Shown piece by piece: positions 11,641 to 23,430 of a stretch of 64,000 nt of DNA. Made by a program: the position numbers and the translations under genes. Origin of the DNA: Boesenbergia rotunda (taxonomy: Eukaryota; Streptophyta; Magnoliopsida; Zingiberales; Zingiberaceae); assembly GCA_024364735.1 (NCBI GenBank), contig JAGFNQ010006426.1, positions 1 through 64,000 on the forward strand, read 5' to 3'. A model generated the notes under the pieces. That model made no database searches. It saw only the letters and a list, made by a program, of their open reading frames with translations, and was not told the DNA's origin. Position 1 is the first letter of the stretch, and every line of letters begins with the position of its first letter.

Positions 11641-11988
11641 TTTATGTAGAAGTAAGGATAGATTGATTGAATTTTACTGCCTAATTTGTCTCACCCATAT
11701 CTAAGGTTATCAAGCATGTTGATCTTATGGGTTCCTTTTGTGAGACAGATTTTCATCTTAGGTTAAAAATTTTATTTTAAATTAATTTTTGAAAGATTGA
11801 GTTTTAATTAATTGAGGTTTTGAAAAATTAAGTTTGAATTAATTTTGAAAATATTAAGTGAATTTAATTTTTGAAAATGTTAAGTGAATTTATTTTGGTT
11901 TTGGAATTTGTTAAATTTGATTAAATGTATATTTAGGGTAGAATTAATTTGATTGGTTGGGTTGGACTACATTATTAGGTCTTAGACA
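11641..11988 (-). other. Copia internal non-coding flank
   Basis: No gene is seen. The stretch at 11709-11750 (ATCAAGCATGTTGATCTTATG, then GTGAGACAG) is homologous to the sequences on the two sides of the CACTA insertion at 27948-34438, so it preserves an unoccupied version of that site in a related element. The rest is AT-rich. Confidence 0.65.
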
Positions 11989-12117
11989 CACTACTACAAA
12001 ATTGACTTTCCGCAGCGCACAATTATTCTATTCGCAGCGCACATCGCATGTTGCACAACTCCAAGCTGTTAAAAGTCATAACAAATCGACAGCAAGCGAT
12101 CATGTGCTACGGATAAT
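11989..12117 (+). mobile_element. CACTA transposon terminus (fragment)
   Basis: It begins CACTACTACAAAATTGAC, a plant CACTA-type terminal sequence, followed by GCAGCGCAC twice, as in subterminal repeats. It is cut at 12118 by the Del(+) LTR. No partner end is visible in the window. The rest is presumably lost or beyond the rearranged gypsy block. Confidence 0.6.
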
Positions 12118-12451
12118 TGTAATGACCCAGAAAATTCTCTTAATATTTTCTTAAAATATTATGCATGTTTAAATAATTTTCCATGGGACCTAGAAATATT
12201 AAGGAGAACTTTGGCCTAGAAAATCCATGTTTTCTCATTTAAATTGAGAAAACTAAGTACCAATGAGCTTTAAATGGGCTCCAAAAATGGGTATTAATTA
12301 AGTAAAATTAATATAAATTAGGTAAAAATTAATATAAATATAAAAGAATTTTATTTAGAAATATTGGCATAATTATGGGTGATTTTAGGGGCATTTTCGG
12401 AATTTAGGAAATAAAAATAATAAAAAAAATGAAATAAAAATAAAATAAAAA

Positions 12452-12523
12452 TAAAGGTGCATGAGCCAAGGATTGAACCTTGGACCTCTTGTACAACCAT
12501 GTAAGCCTTAACCAAGTCACCTA
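12452..12523 (-). other. tRNA-like segment in the Del(+) 5' LTR
   Basis: Reverse complement of the segment type described at 8931: B box as GGATTGAACC on the plus strand at about 12470, A-box region as GCCTTAACCAAGTCACCT at about 12505. The A/B geometry is kept. Confidence 0.55.
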
Positions 12524-12929
12524 GCAAGGGATTTCTATGAGGAAATGAAGTGGATATAAGTTAAAATTAAGAAGAAGATAAAGAGTCATGGAGAGACTCT
12601 TCATTTACCTCTTTAATGGATGATAAATAGGGGGGTTTGGGAGTTTCATTCTCTCTTCTTTCAATTGCATTTCCTCCTCTATTCCTCCCTCATTCTAGCC
12701 GACCACTCCTAGAGGGTTTTCCCCTTGGAAAAGCTTCCACCAAGGTTCCATCTCCTAGATCTAAAGTCTCTACAAGATACAAGGGCAAGGAGGATCAAGG
12801 GTCAAGAGTTCTACCAAGTTCTTCTCTTTAAGGTCTAAAAATCAAGAAATCCCAAGGTAAGACTCCCTCACCTATGGTATAATAGTTCCCTATGATTTTT
12901 ATGATTTTTAGTATGATATAGTGGTTGGT

Positions 12930-13640
12930 TTTCGAATTTGATGTTGAAAGGAAAAAAACCAAGAACCTAGTTTAAGGGTTTCGGCCACCATGATTTAAGG
13001 TCTATAATATGCTAAAAATATGTATAATGTTATTTAATGTTCCCTTATGATTTTAGAGGTTAAGTATAATTTTGGGAATTTTTGGAGTACCCTAGGAACC
13101 CTAGGGTTTCGGCCAACATGAAAGAAACAAAACTAAGAACCCTAAGTTTAAGGGTTTCGGCCACCATGATTTACAGGTCTATAATTATGCTAAAAATCAT
13201 GATAATGTTATTTAATGTTCCTTATGATGTTTAGAGGTTAAGTATAATTTTTGGAATTTTTGGAGTACCTAGGACACCTAGGTTTCGGCCAACATGAAAG
13301 AAACAAACTAAGCCTAGTTTAGTTTGCCCATGATTTAAGGTCATATTATGCAAATCTGATAATGTTATTTAATGTTCCCTTATGATGTTAGAGGTTTATA
13401 ATTTTTGGGAATTTTTGGAGTACCCTAGGACACCCTAGGGTTTCGGCCAACATGAAAGAAACAAAACTAAGAACCCTAAGTTTAAGGGTTTCGGCCACCA
13501 TGATTTAAAGGTCTATAATTAAGCCAAAAATCTTGATAATGTTAATTTATGTTCCCTTATGATGTGTGGAGGTTAAGTATAATTTCTGGAATTTTTGGAT
13601 TACCCTAGAGACCCCATATGTTTCGGCCAACCTCAAGGAC
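12930..13640. repeat. About 180 bp tandem repeats in the Del 5' LTR
   Basis: Units contain GGGTTTCGGCCACCATGATT, then ATGTTCCCTTATGATG, then GGAATTTTTGGAGTACCCTA, then GTTTCGGCCAACATGAAAGA. Four units are recognisable, one of them eroded (13300-13440). The same array is cleaner in the other LTR copies (18950-19640, 21345-22040). Confidence 0.88.
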
Positions 13641-14599
13641 CCAAGGGTTAGGGTTGAGCCTTTAACTTCAAGTATATGTTTATGTGTTGCCATGATATAA
13701 GGGTGATGTAGGAACCATGTTAAGTTATATGCCATGCTATGTAAGAACCATGCTAGTGATTATGTATGTTCATGATATGAATGATGCCATGATAAGTATG
13801 ATAAGTTTATGTTCAGGATATGAATGATGCCATGATAAGAATGATAGGGTTATGATCACGATAAAAATGATGCTATGATATGTTAGGTTCATGATATGAA
13901 TGATGCCATGTTAAGTATGTTATGTTTATGTTCATGATGAGAATGATGCATGCCATGTTATATGAATAAAGATGCATGTCATGTTTATGAAAGAAGATGC
14001 ATACCATGTTTATGAATGAAGATAATGCTCATGCCTTCCAGGCATCATGATGTTATGCAATAAGAATGAACAATGAAAGGACAAGCATGTGTTAAGTCAT
14101 GCTTTATGTAACATGGTTATGCTATGAATGTATGATGAATGATGAACATGAAAAGTATTTTACTTTATGTATGGGCTTGTACCGGACCGAAGTATGGGTC
14201 CAAGGGATGGGCACCTTAAGAACGCCCCGGTTTTGGACTACCGTAGCTGTCCACGGTTCTGGCACTACCGGAGCTGTGCAACAGGGATGGGCACCTTAAG
14301 AACGCCTCGGTTCGGGGACTACCGACTATGCTGTCCTTACCCTAGTAAGTTGGGGCTCGCGACCTCGGACTTGCTAGGGATGCGCGCTATGATGTATGTA
14401 TGTGGTACAAGCCGGGGACCCCAAATGATGTTATGATGATATGTTTAAGCAATTAAAAGTATGTTTTAAAAGTTAAGCATCCCTTATGTATATGCATTCC
14501 ACTCATGCATCCATTCATGTTATGCATTATGCTATGTTGATAAGATTTTATGCTTACGTTTCATGTTAAGAATATGCATGAGAATGAATGATGTATGCC

Positions 14600-14940
14600 A
14601 TGGTTAGGAAGATGTTCTATCTATGTATATGTTTTATGCCATGAATTATGCCATGCTTAGAATGTTCACTATGTTTATGTTTATGCCATGAATTATGCCA
14701 TGCTTAGAAGGTCTACTATGTTTATGTTTATGCCATGAATTATGTTCACTATGTTTAGATGTTCATATGTTTATGTTATGCCATGAATTATGCCATGCTT
14801 AGAATGTTCTATATGTTTATGTTTATGCCATGAATTATGCCATGCTTAGAATGTTATGATGTTTATGTTTATGCCATGTATCATGCCATGCTTAGAATGT
14901 TACTATGATTATGTTCATGCCATGCTATGTATACGAAAGT
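14600..14940. repeat. ATG-rich array of about 45 bp units in the Del 5' LTR
   Basis: The unit is TATGCCATGAATTATGCCAT plus GCTTAGAATGTTCACTATGT, repeated with small deletions. Related arrays are at 20640-20960 and 23090-23430. Copy number differs between LTRs, as expected for slippage. Confidence 0.87.
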
Positions 14941-15398
14941 GACGTAAGATGTTATGTTCTAAGTAGAGCACCAAGTATGTTAATGTTTTATGTGCTCATT
15001 ATGAGATGATGAATGATGAATGGTTTTGTGAGTAGGAAAGAGTCTTACTAAGCCTGTGTGCTTATAGTCTTATTTCCTTATACCGCAGATCATTCAAGGG
15101 GACAATGAAGGAAGCAGCAGGAGGGCAAGAACGCATGTGTGTCATAGTGACTTGGCCCAGGAAACTATATGTTTACTTATATGTTTGAATAATGACTTAT
15201 GGAACCTTATGATATGATGTTATGTGAGACATGATATGATGCTTAAGTTCAAAGTTAATATGCTAAGGTTCCCATGTCAATAAGTTAAGAATGGTAACAG
15301 GGCATGTATAAGTTAAGTTATTCCGCTGCCTTATGATGTCTACATGCCCTAAGCATGTTAACGTAACGCCGCTTAGGAAAAAAAAAGCGGAGCTTACA

Positions 15399-15413
15399 GG
15401 TTGGTATCATAGC
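15399..15413 (+). other. Del(+) primer-binding site (damaged)
   Basis: GGTTGGTATCATAGC follows the LTR end; the Del(-) copy has the intact GGTTGGTATCAGAGC. Both match the 3' end of initiator methionine tRNA, here with one mismatch. Confidence 0.82.
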
Positions 15414-15783
15414 AGTAACCATCTCACTACACACACATCAAGCCCTCTTCCTGCAGCTTCCAAGTAAGTACCCCTGTGCATATTTATGATAGTAAGCACT
15501 TTTAGGATGCTTTATAATGTGCAAGTATGAACGATAGTATGATGGAAAAGTATGTTAAAATACGTACGTAACGATGAACGATATTTTATCTTCTTTATGA
15601 ATTAAATACTTAGAATTCAAGGGTAGGAAAGAGGTTATATATTTTAATCACTAGGGTAGAAGAAATGGATTTGTGTGTGTTTTCTCTGTGTATGTTTGTG
15701 AATTGAAAAAAAAAAAGAGAAATGGTTTTGTACTGGCTTAGTCAGTTGGGTACTAACTATGTCATTTTTTTTTCCAATTCCAG

Positions 15784-16472
15784 ATGTCGCATGAGAACTA
15801 CATTGAGAGGTGCCGCGTATTGATGGAGCGGATAGAGACGGTTGAGTATAGTTCGACCCTTGGAATTCAAGGCAACATGGGGTTTTTGGATCGGCTGTTC
15901 TGGAAACTGGAGCAGGAAGGGTTCCCAGTCGTGGATGATCATAGGATCGGAGCCCTGTTGCGTTCATTGCCCAATCGGGCAAGAGAGGTCGCCCATCAGA
16001 TCTGGGGACAGCACGGATGCCGTATCTCGTATACGGAATTGTGTAGGCAGCTTCTCCGCCATGAGTTTCCGGAAGATCTGGGGGACTCGGAGGGGGAGCC
16101 CGAGATGTACGAGGAGGACCCGAGCCAGTCGAAGAGGACCCCGAGGAGGATCCCGAGCCGTTCGAAGAGGATCCTGAGATGTACGCGGAGGACCCCGAGC
16201 CATTCGAGGAGGACCCCGAAATGCTCGAGATGTTTGAGGAAGACCCGATGAGCGAGGACGATCTCGAGGTATTTGGCGAAGACCCCGAGATGTTCGAGAT
16301 GTTTGGGGAAGATCCGGAAGTGGCTGAGGAGGTTCCCGAGATAGAGGAAGAGGATCCGATGGAAACAGTGGAAGATCCTGAGGTAGGTCCGGGAGGGATG
16401 AATGAGGGAGCGGCAGTGACTGCCATGATGTACTTTGTTATGGGCTTGATGGCAGCCCATCTACCGCATTGA
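15784..16472 (+). pseudogene. Gag-like ORF with acidic EDPE-repeat tail in Del(+)
   Basis: This ORF takes the place of gag, 385 bp after the 5' LTR, and its ATG directly follows a pyrimidine tract and CAG. The first about 105 residues (start MSHENYIERCRVLMERIE, later IGALLRSLPNRAREVAH and CRQLLRHEFPED) look like a Gag-type helical region, with a GALLRSLP motif reminiscent of copia-type Gag rather than of the Del gag at 38860-39768. The tail is a run of EEDPEM and FEEDPE units ending at a TGA at 16470-16472. A one-base slip near 16118 separates head and tail into two frames (15784-16251 and 16179-16472). Composition is GC-richer than the flanks. I cannot assign a function; a Gag-derived accessory protein is my inference. 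The antisense Ser/Gly-rich frame is a shadow of the acidic repeats. Confidence 0.6.
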
Positions 16473-16522
16473 GTCCTGTTGGCTTGTGTGAACCAATAAA
16501 GTCTGGGTAGTCGTAATACAAT

Positions 16523-18052
16523 GTGTTAAGAATGTGGTTCAATCTTATGTTTATGAACCTGATATTAACAATGCGTGACCAATCATATCACACAATGGTG
16601 TCAAATTACATAAAGGAAATGCTAGCGCTACGTGAAGACATAAAACAAAATGGGGATCTGAGTCTCCATGAAATAAAACAGGAGATCCGGGAAGGAAAGG
16701 GCGAGGGTTTTCATATCGCCAAAGGGGGAGTATTATACCTTAGGGATCGTCTATGTATCCCTAATGACTCGGAGCTTCGAAGAAAAATACTGACGGAAGC
16801 TCACGAGACCCCTTATTCAATGCATCCAGGATCCACCAAGATGTATCAAGATCTGAAGGAGAGGTTCTGGTGGTTCGGTATGAAGAGGGATGTGGCTCAG
16901 TATGTTAGTACTTGCACGACCTGCCAGCAAGTGAAAGCAGAACATCAGCGACCCGGGGGAGTTCTGCAGCCACTCCTGATTCCGGAGTGGAAATGGGAAG
17001 ACATCTCTATGGACTTCATTTCAGGGCTTCCCAGGACTACAAATGGATATGATGCAATATGGGTGATTGTGGACAGGCTGACAAAGTCTGCTCACTTCTT
17101 AGCGATCAAGATGACTTACTCGATTGAGCAACTGGCTCAATTATATGTCAAGGAAGTAATTAGGCTTCATGGAGTTCCCAAGACCATCATCTCAGATAGG
17201 GATGGTTGCTTTACTTCACATTTTTGGGAATGCATTCAGAAGTCTCTCGGCACTAAATTACGATTTAGCACCGCCTTTCACCCTCAGACGGACGGGCAAA
17301 CGGAACGGGTGAATCAGATATTGGAAGATATGTTGAGAGCTTGTGCCCTGGATTTCAAGTGAAGTTGGTGTCGATATCTATGCTTGGCGGAATTCGCTTA
17401 CAATAATAGCTACCAAGCTACTATCGGAATAGCACCTTATGAAGCCTTGTATGGGAGGAGATGTAGGTCTCCGATTTGCTGGTACGAGGGTGGTGAAAAG
17501 AAGGAAATGGGGCTCACAACGGAGGTTATCGATAGCGCCACCCGGGCTATACAGACTATTCGACAACGGATAGAGACTGCTCAGAGCCGGCAGAAGAGTT
17601 ATGCCGATGTCCGGCGTAGACCACTGGAATTTAATGCTGGAGATTGGGTATTTCTCAAAGTGGCTCCTATGAAGGGAGTGACCAGATTTGGGAAGAAAGG
17701 AAAATTAAGTCCGCGCTATGTGGGGCCGTACCTGATTCTGAAAAGAGTCGGTAAGGTGGCATATGAGCTGGAGCTGCCTCCAGAGATGTCAGCTATCCAT
17801 AACGTATTCCATGTGTCCCTGCTGAAAAAGTGTATCCCAAACATGGACCAAGTGATCGAGCCACAGACGGTGCAAGTGCAAGAGGACCTAAGCTATGAGA
17901 GCAGACCCATCCAGATTTTGGACAGGGAAATCAAGAAGCTGAGGAGTAAGGAAGTGCCCTTAGTCAAGGTCCTATGGCAAAGTCAACGGTTCGAAGAAGC
18001 TACCTGGGAGCGCGAGGACGAGATGAGGCGCAAGTACCCGGAGTTATTCTAA
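16523..18052 (+). pseudogene. Del(+) integrase with chromodomain-like C-terminus
   Basis: This is gypsy integrase, which inserts the element's cDNA. The H2C2 zinc finger spans HETPYSMH...CTTCQQVKAEH, and the catalytic residues lie in SMDFISGLP, IISDRDGCF and QTDGQTERVNQ. The C-terminal part has YVGPYLILKRVG, then IHNVFHVSLLKK and a chromodomain-like end (VKVLWQSQRFEEATWE) typical of chromoviruses. A TGA at 17360-17362 after CALDFK breaks the frame where Del(-) has glycine (GGA). The about 80 residues before the zinc finger include RT-integrase linker sequence, so RT and RNase H were lost upstream. The frame runs to within 35 bp of the 3' LTR. Confidence 0.93.
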
Positions 18053-18071
18053 GTTCGAGGACGAACTTTCA

Positions 18072-18086
18072 CGAGGTATAGGGGAT
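18072..18086 (+). other. Del(+) polypurine tract
   Basis: GAGGTATAGGGGAT precedes the TGTAACGACCC start of the 3' LTR. Del(-) has the complementary ATTCCCCATACC at 37621. Confidence 0.78.
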
Positions 18087-21019
18087 TGTAACGACCCAAA
18101 AATTTCTCTTAATATTTTCTTAAAATATTAAGCATGTTTAAATAATTTTCCAAGGGACCTAGAAATATTAAGGAGAACTTAGGCCTAGAAAATCCATGTT
18201 TTCTCATTTAAATTGAGAAAACTAAGTACCAATGAGCTTTAAATGGGCTCCAAAAATGGGTATTAATTAGGTAAAATTAATATAAATTAGGTAAAATTAA
18301 TATAAATATAAAAGAATTTTATTTAGGAATATTGGCATAATTATGGGTGATTTTAGGGGGATTTTCAGAATTTAGGAAATAAAAATAATAAAATAAATGA
18401 AATAAAAATAAAATAAAAATAAAGGTGCATGAGCCAAGGATTGAACCTTGGACCTCTTGTACAACCATGTAAGCCTTAACCAACTCACCTAGCAAGGGAT
18501 TTCTATGAGGAAATGAAGTGGATATAAGTTAAGATTAAGAAGAAGATGAAGAGTCATGGAGAGACTCTTCATTTACCTCTTTAATGGATGATAAATAGGG
18601 GGGTTTGGGAGTTTCATTCTCTCTTCTTTCAATTGCATTTCCTCCTCTCTTCCTCCCTCATTCTAGCCGACCACTCCTAGAGGGTTTTCCCCTTGGAAAA
18701 ACTTCCACCAAGGTCTCATCTCCAAGATCTAAGGGGTCTTCCAAGGATACAAGGACAAGGGTGTTCAAGGGTCCAAAGATCTTACGATTTTCTTCTCTTC
18801 CAAGGTTCAAAAATTCAAGAAACCCAAGGTAAGACTCCCTCACCTGTGGTATAATAGTTTCCTATGATTTCCATGATTTTTAGCATGATATATTGGTTAG
18901 TTTTTGGATTTGATGTTGAAAGGAAGAAAAACTAAGAACCTTAGTTTAAGGGTTTCGGCCACCATGATTTACAGGTCTATAATTATGCTAAAAATCATGA
19001 TAATGTTATTTAATATTCCCTTATGATGTGTAGGGGTTATGTATAATTTTTGGGAATTCTTGGAGTATCCTAGGACACCCTAGGGTTTCGGCCAACATGA
19101 AAGAAACAAAACTAAGAACCTTAAGTTTAAGGGTTCCGGCCACCATGATTTACAGGTCAATAATTATGCTAAAAATCATGATAATGTTATTTAATGTTCC
19201 CTTATGATGTGTAGAGGTTATGTATAATTTTTGGGAATTTTTGGAGTACCCTAGGGCACCCTAGGGTTTCGGCCAACATGAAAGAAACAAAACTAAGAAC
19301 CCTAAGTTTAAGGGTTTCGGCCACCATGATTTACAGGTCTATAATTTTCCAAAAATCTTGATATTGTTATTCAATGTTCCCTTATGATGTGTAGAGGTTA
19401 TGTATAATTTTTGGGAATTTTTGGAGTACCCTAGGACACCCTAGGGTTTCGGCCAACATGAAAGAAACAAAACTAAGAGCCCTAAGTTTAAGGGTTTCGG
19501 CCACCATGATTTAAAGGTCTATAATTAAGCCAAAAATCTTGAAAATGTTAATTTATGTTCCCTTATGATGTGTGGAGGTTAAGTATAATTTCTGGGAATT
19601 TTTGGATTACCCTAGAGACCCCATATGTTTCGGCCAACCTCAAGGACCCAAGGGTTAGGGTTGAGCCTTTAACTTCAAGTATATGTTTATGTGTTGCCAT
19701 GATTAAGGTGATGTAGGGAACATGTTAAGTTATATGCCCATGCTATGTAAGAACCATGCTAAGTGATTATGTATGTTCATGATATGAATGATGCCATGAT
19801 AAGTATGATAAGTTTATGTTCAGGATATGAATGATGCCATGATAAGAATGATAGGGTTATGATCACGATAAAAATGATGCTATGATATGTTAGGTTCATG
19901 ATATGAATGATGCATGTTAAGTATGTTATGTTATGTTCACGATGAGAATGATGCATGCCATGTTATATGAATAAAGATGCATGTCATGTTTATGAAAGAA
20001 GATGCATACCATGTTTATGAATGAAGATAATGCTCATGCCTTCCAGGCATCATGATGTTATGCAATAAGAATGAACAATGAAAGGACAAGCATGTGTTAA
20101 GTCATGCTTTATGTAACATGGTTATGCTATGAATGTATGATGAATGATGAAACATGAAAAGTATTTTACTTTATGTATGGGCTTGTACCGGACCGAAGTA
20201 TGGGTCCAAGGGATGGGCACCTTAAGAACGCCCCGATTTTGGACTACCGTAGCTGTCCACGGTTCTGGCACTACCGGAGCTGTGCAACAGGGATGGGCAC
20301 CTTAAGAACGCCTCGGTTCGGGGACTACCGACTATGCTGTCCTTACCCTAGTAAGTTGGGGCTCGCGACCTCGGACTTGCTAGGGATGCGCGCTATGATG
20401 TATGTATGTGGTACAAGCCGGGGACCCCAAATGATGTTATGATGATTATGTTTAAGCATTTAAAAGTATGTTTTAAAAGTTAAGCATCCCTTATGTATAT
20501 GCATTCCACTCATGCATCCATTCATGTTATGCATTATGCTATGTTGATAAGATTTTATGCTTACGTTCATGTTAAGAAGTATGCATGAGAATGAATGATC
20601 TATGCCATGATATGTTAGGAAGATGTTCATATGCTATATAGGTTTTATGCCATGAATTATGCCATGCTTGATGTTACTATTTTATGTTTATGCCATGAAT
20701 TATGCCATGCTTAGAATGTCTATGATGTTTATGTTTATGCCATGAATTATGCCATGCTTAGAATGTTCACTATGTTTATGATTTATGCCATGAAATGTTC
20801 ACTATGTTTATGAATTATGCCATGAATTATGCCATGCTTAGAATGTCTATGATGTTTATGATTATGCCGTGAATTATCCATGCTTAGAATGTTTATGATG
20901 TTTATGTTTATGCCATGTATCATGTCATGCTTAGAATGTTACTATGATTATGTTCATGCCATGCTATGTATACGACAAGTGACGTAAGATGTTATGTTCT
21001 AAGTAGAGCACCAAGTATG
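18087..21019 (+). repeat. Del LTR copy, right end missing at the assembly gap
   Basis: It starts TGTAACGACCC and follows the 5' LTR closely to ...AGCACCAAGTATG, where the N occurs. That point corresponds to about 14977 in the 5' LTR, so roughly 420 bp of LTR end are missing. It contains a minus-strand tRNA-like segment (about 18434-18500), about four clean 180 bp repeat units (18950-19640) and the short ATG-rich array (20640-20960). Confidence 0.9.
18950..19640. repeat. About 180 bp tandem repeats in the Del LTR (copy 2)
   Basis: GGCCACCATGATTT recurs at about 18958, 19139, 19320 and 19500, giving a period near 181 bp. Each unit carries one GGCCACCATG and one GGCCAACATG half. Confidence 0.92.
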
Positions 21020-21020
21020 N
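21020..21020. other. Assembly gap (single N)
   Basis: The base is N. Left of it the sequence is near the end of a Del LTR; right of it the sequence restarts at a point equivalent to about 18616 in the previous LTR. A one-base gap of this type is a scaffold or merge placeholder, not a measured distance. Confidence 0.95.
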
Positions 21021-21344
21021 CATTCTCTCTTCTTTCAATTGCATTTCCTCCTCTCTTCCTCCCTCATTCTAGCCGACCACTCCTAGAAGGTTTTCCCCTT
21101 GGAAAAGCTTCCACCAAGGTTCCATCTCCTAGATCTAAAATCTCTACAAGAGTACAAGGACAAGGGGACTCTAGTATCCAAAGATCTTGCAATCTTCTTC
21201 TCTTCCTAGGTTTGAAAAATCAAGAAACCCAAGGTAAGACTCCCTCACCTGTGGTATAATAGTTCCCTATGATTTTTAGTATGATATAGTGGTGGGTTAT
21301 CAATTTTGATGTTGAAAGGAAAGAAAACCAAGACCCTCATGCTT

Positions 21345-22040
21345 AAGGGTTTCGGCCACCATGATTTTTAGGTCTATAAATATTGTAAAAATCTGTATAA
21401 TGCTATTTAATGTTCCCTTATGATGTGTAGAGGTTATGTATAATTTTTGGGGATTTTTGGAGTACCCTAGGACACCCTAGGGTTTCGGCAAACATGAAAG
21501 AAACAAAAACTAAGAACCCTAAGTTTAAGGGTTTCGGCCACCATGATTTACAGGTCTATAATTATGCCAAAAATCTTGATAATGTTATTTAATGTTCCCT
21601 TATGATTTTTAGAGTTTAAGTATAATTTTTAGGAATTTTTGGAGTGCCCTAGGACACCCTAGGGTTTCAGCCAACATGAAAGAAACAAAACTAAGAACCC
21701 TAAGTTTAAGGGTTTTGGCCACCATGATTTACAGGTGTATAATTATTCCAAAAATCTTGATAATGTTATGTAATGTTCCCTTATGATGTGTAGAGGTTAA
21801 GTATATGTTTTGGGAATTTTTGGAGTACCCTAGGACACCCTAGGGTTTCGGCCAACATGAAAGAAACATAACCAAGAACCCTAAGTTTAAGGGTTTCGGC
21901 CACCATGATTTAAAGGTGTATAATTAAGACAAAAATCTTGATAATGTTAATTTATGTTCCCTTATGATGTGTGGAGGTTATGTATAATTTCTGGGAATTT
22001 TTGGATTACCCTAGAGACCTCATATGTTTCGGCCAACCTC
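21345..22040. repeat. About 180 bp tandem repeats in the Del LTR (copy 3)
   Basis: Same family of units as 18950-19640, four units, with individual base changes such as TTTCAGCC and TTTTGGCC in place of TTTCGGCC. Confidence 0.9.
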
Positions 22041-23084
22041 AAGGACCCAAGGGTTAGGGTTGAGCCTTTAACATCAAGTATATGTTTATCTGTTGCCATG
22101 ATATAAGGGTGATGTAGGGAACCATGTTAAGTTATATGCCCATGCTATGCTAAGAACCATGCTAAGTGATTATGTATGTTCATGATAAGTATGATAAGTT
22201 TATGTTCAGGATATGAATGATGCCATGATAAGAATGATAGAGTTATGATCACGATAAAAATGATGCTATGATATGTTAGGTTCATGATATGAATGATGTC
22301 ATGTTAAGTAAGTTATGTTTATGTTCATGATAAGAATGATGCATGCCATGTTGTATGAATAAGATGTATGTATGCCATGTCTTAGGAATGAGGTTAAAGT
22401 ACATGCCTTTAAGGCATAACGATGATGTTAAGTATGATGAATGACAAGTGTGATGAATGAAAGATGATGCTTATGTCTTTAAGGCATAAATATGCTAAAC
22501 GACACGGTCGATGGTCGACGGTACGAAGGTCAAGAGGACCGGTAAATGGGCCGGTAGACGGACCGAGCCGTAACAAGTTATGATATGTTAAGTATGCCAT
22601 GAATGTCTTATGAATGATGAAACATGAAAAGTATTTTACTTTATGTATGGGCTTGTACCGGACCAAAGTATGGGTCCAAGGGATGGGCACATTAAGAACG
22701 CCCCGGTTTTAGACTACCGAAGCTGTCCACGGTTCTGGCACTACCGGAGCTGTGCAACAGGGATGGGCCCTTAAGAACGCCTCGGTTCGGGGACTACCAA
22801 CTATGCTGTCCTTACCCTAGTAGGTTGGGGCTCGCGACCTCGGACTTGCTAGGGATGCGCGCTATGATGTATGTATGTGGTACAAGCCGGGGACCCCAAA
22901 TGATGTTATGATGATTATGTTTAAGCATTTAAAAGTATGTTTTTTATAAGTTAAGCATCCCTTATGTATATGCATTCCACTCATGCATCCATCCAGGTTA
23001 TGCATTATGCTATGTTGATAAGATTTTATGCTTATGTTTCATGTTAAGAAGTATGCATGAGAATGAATGATCTATGCCATGAAA

Positions 23085-23430
23085 GAAAGTTCATTATGTT
23101 TATGATTTATGCCATGAATTATGCCATGCTTAGAATGTTCACTATGTTTATGATTTATGCCATGAATTATGCCATGCTTAGAATGTCTATGATGTTTATG
23201 TTTATGCCATGAATTATGTCATGCTTAGAATGTTCACTATGTTTATGATTTATGCCATGAATTATGCCATGCTTAGAATGTCTATGATGTTTATGTTTAT
23301 GCCATGAATTATGCCATGCTTAGAGTGTTCACGATGTTTATGATTTATGCCATGAATTATGTTCACTATGTTTATGAATTATGCCTTGCTAGAATGTCTA
23401 TGATGTTTATGTTTATGCCATGATGTTTAT
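23085..23430. repeat. ATG-rich array of about 45 bp units in Del LTR copy 3
   Basis: Six to seven tandem units with TATGCCATGAATTATGCCAT and GCTTAGAATG. This array is longer than in the 5' LTR. Confidence 0.88.

Larger units (their letters stand above)
12118..15398 (+). repeat. Del(+) 5' LTR
   Basis: It runs from TGTAATGACCC to ...GCGGAGCTTACA and is followed directly by a primer-binding site. The 3281 bp contain, in order, a tRNA-like segment (minus strand), an array of about 180 bp repeats, ATG-rich short repeats, a GC-richer block at 14160-14420 with two copies of GGGATGGGCACCTTAAGAAC, and an array of about 45 bp units. The open frames within it (for example 12637-12831 and 14167-14436) are repeat sequence. 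Confidence 0.9.

Noticed and set aside
15644..16426. A 260-codon Ser/Gly-rich open frame on the minus strand
   Set aside because: It is the antisense of the acidic EDPE-repeat ORF; the Ser/Gly richness is what the reverse complement of GAGGAC/GATCC repeats yields. Position and frame context support the plus strand.
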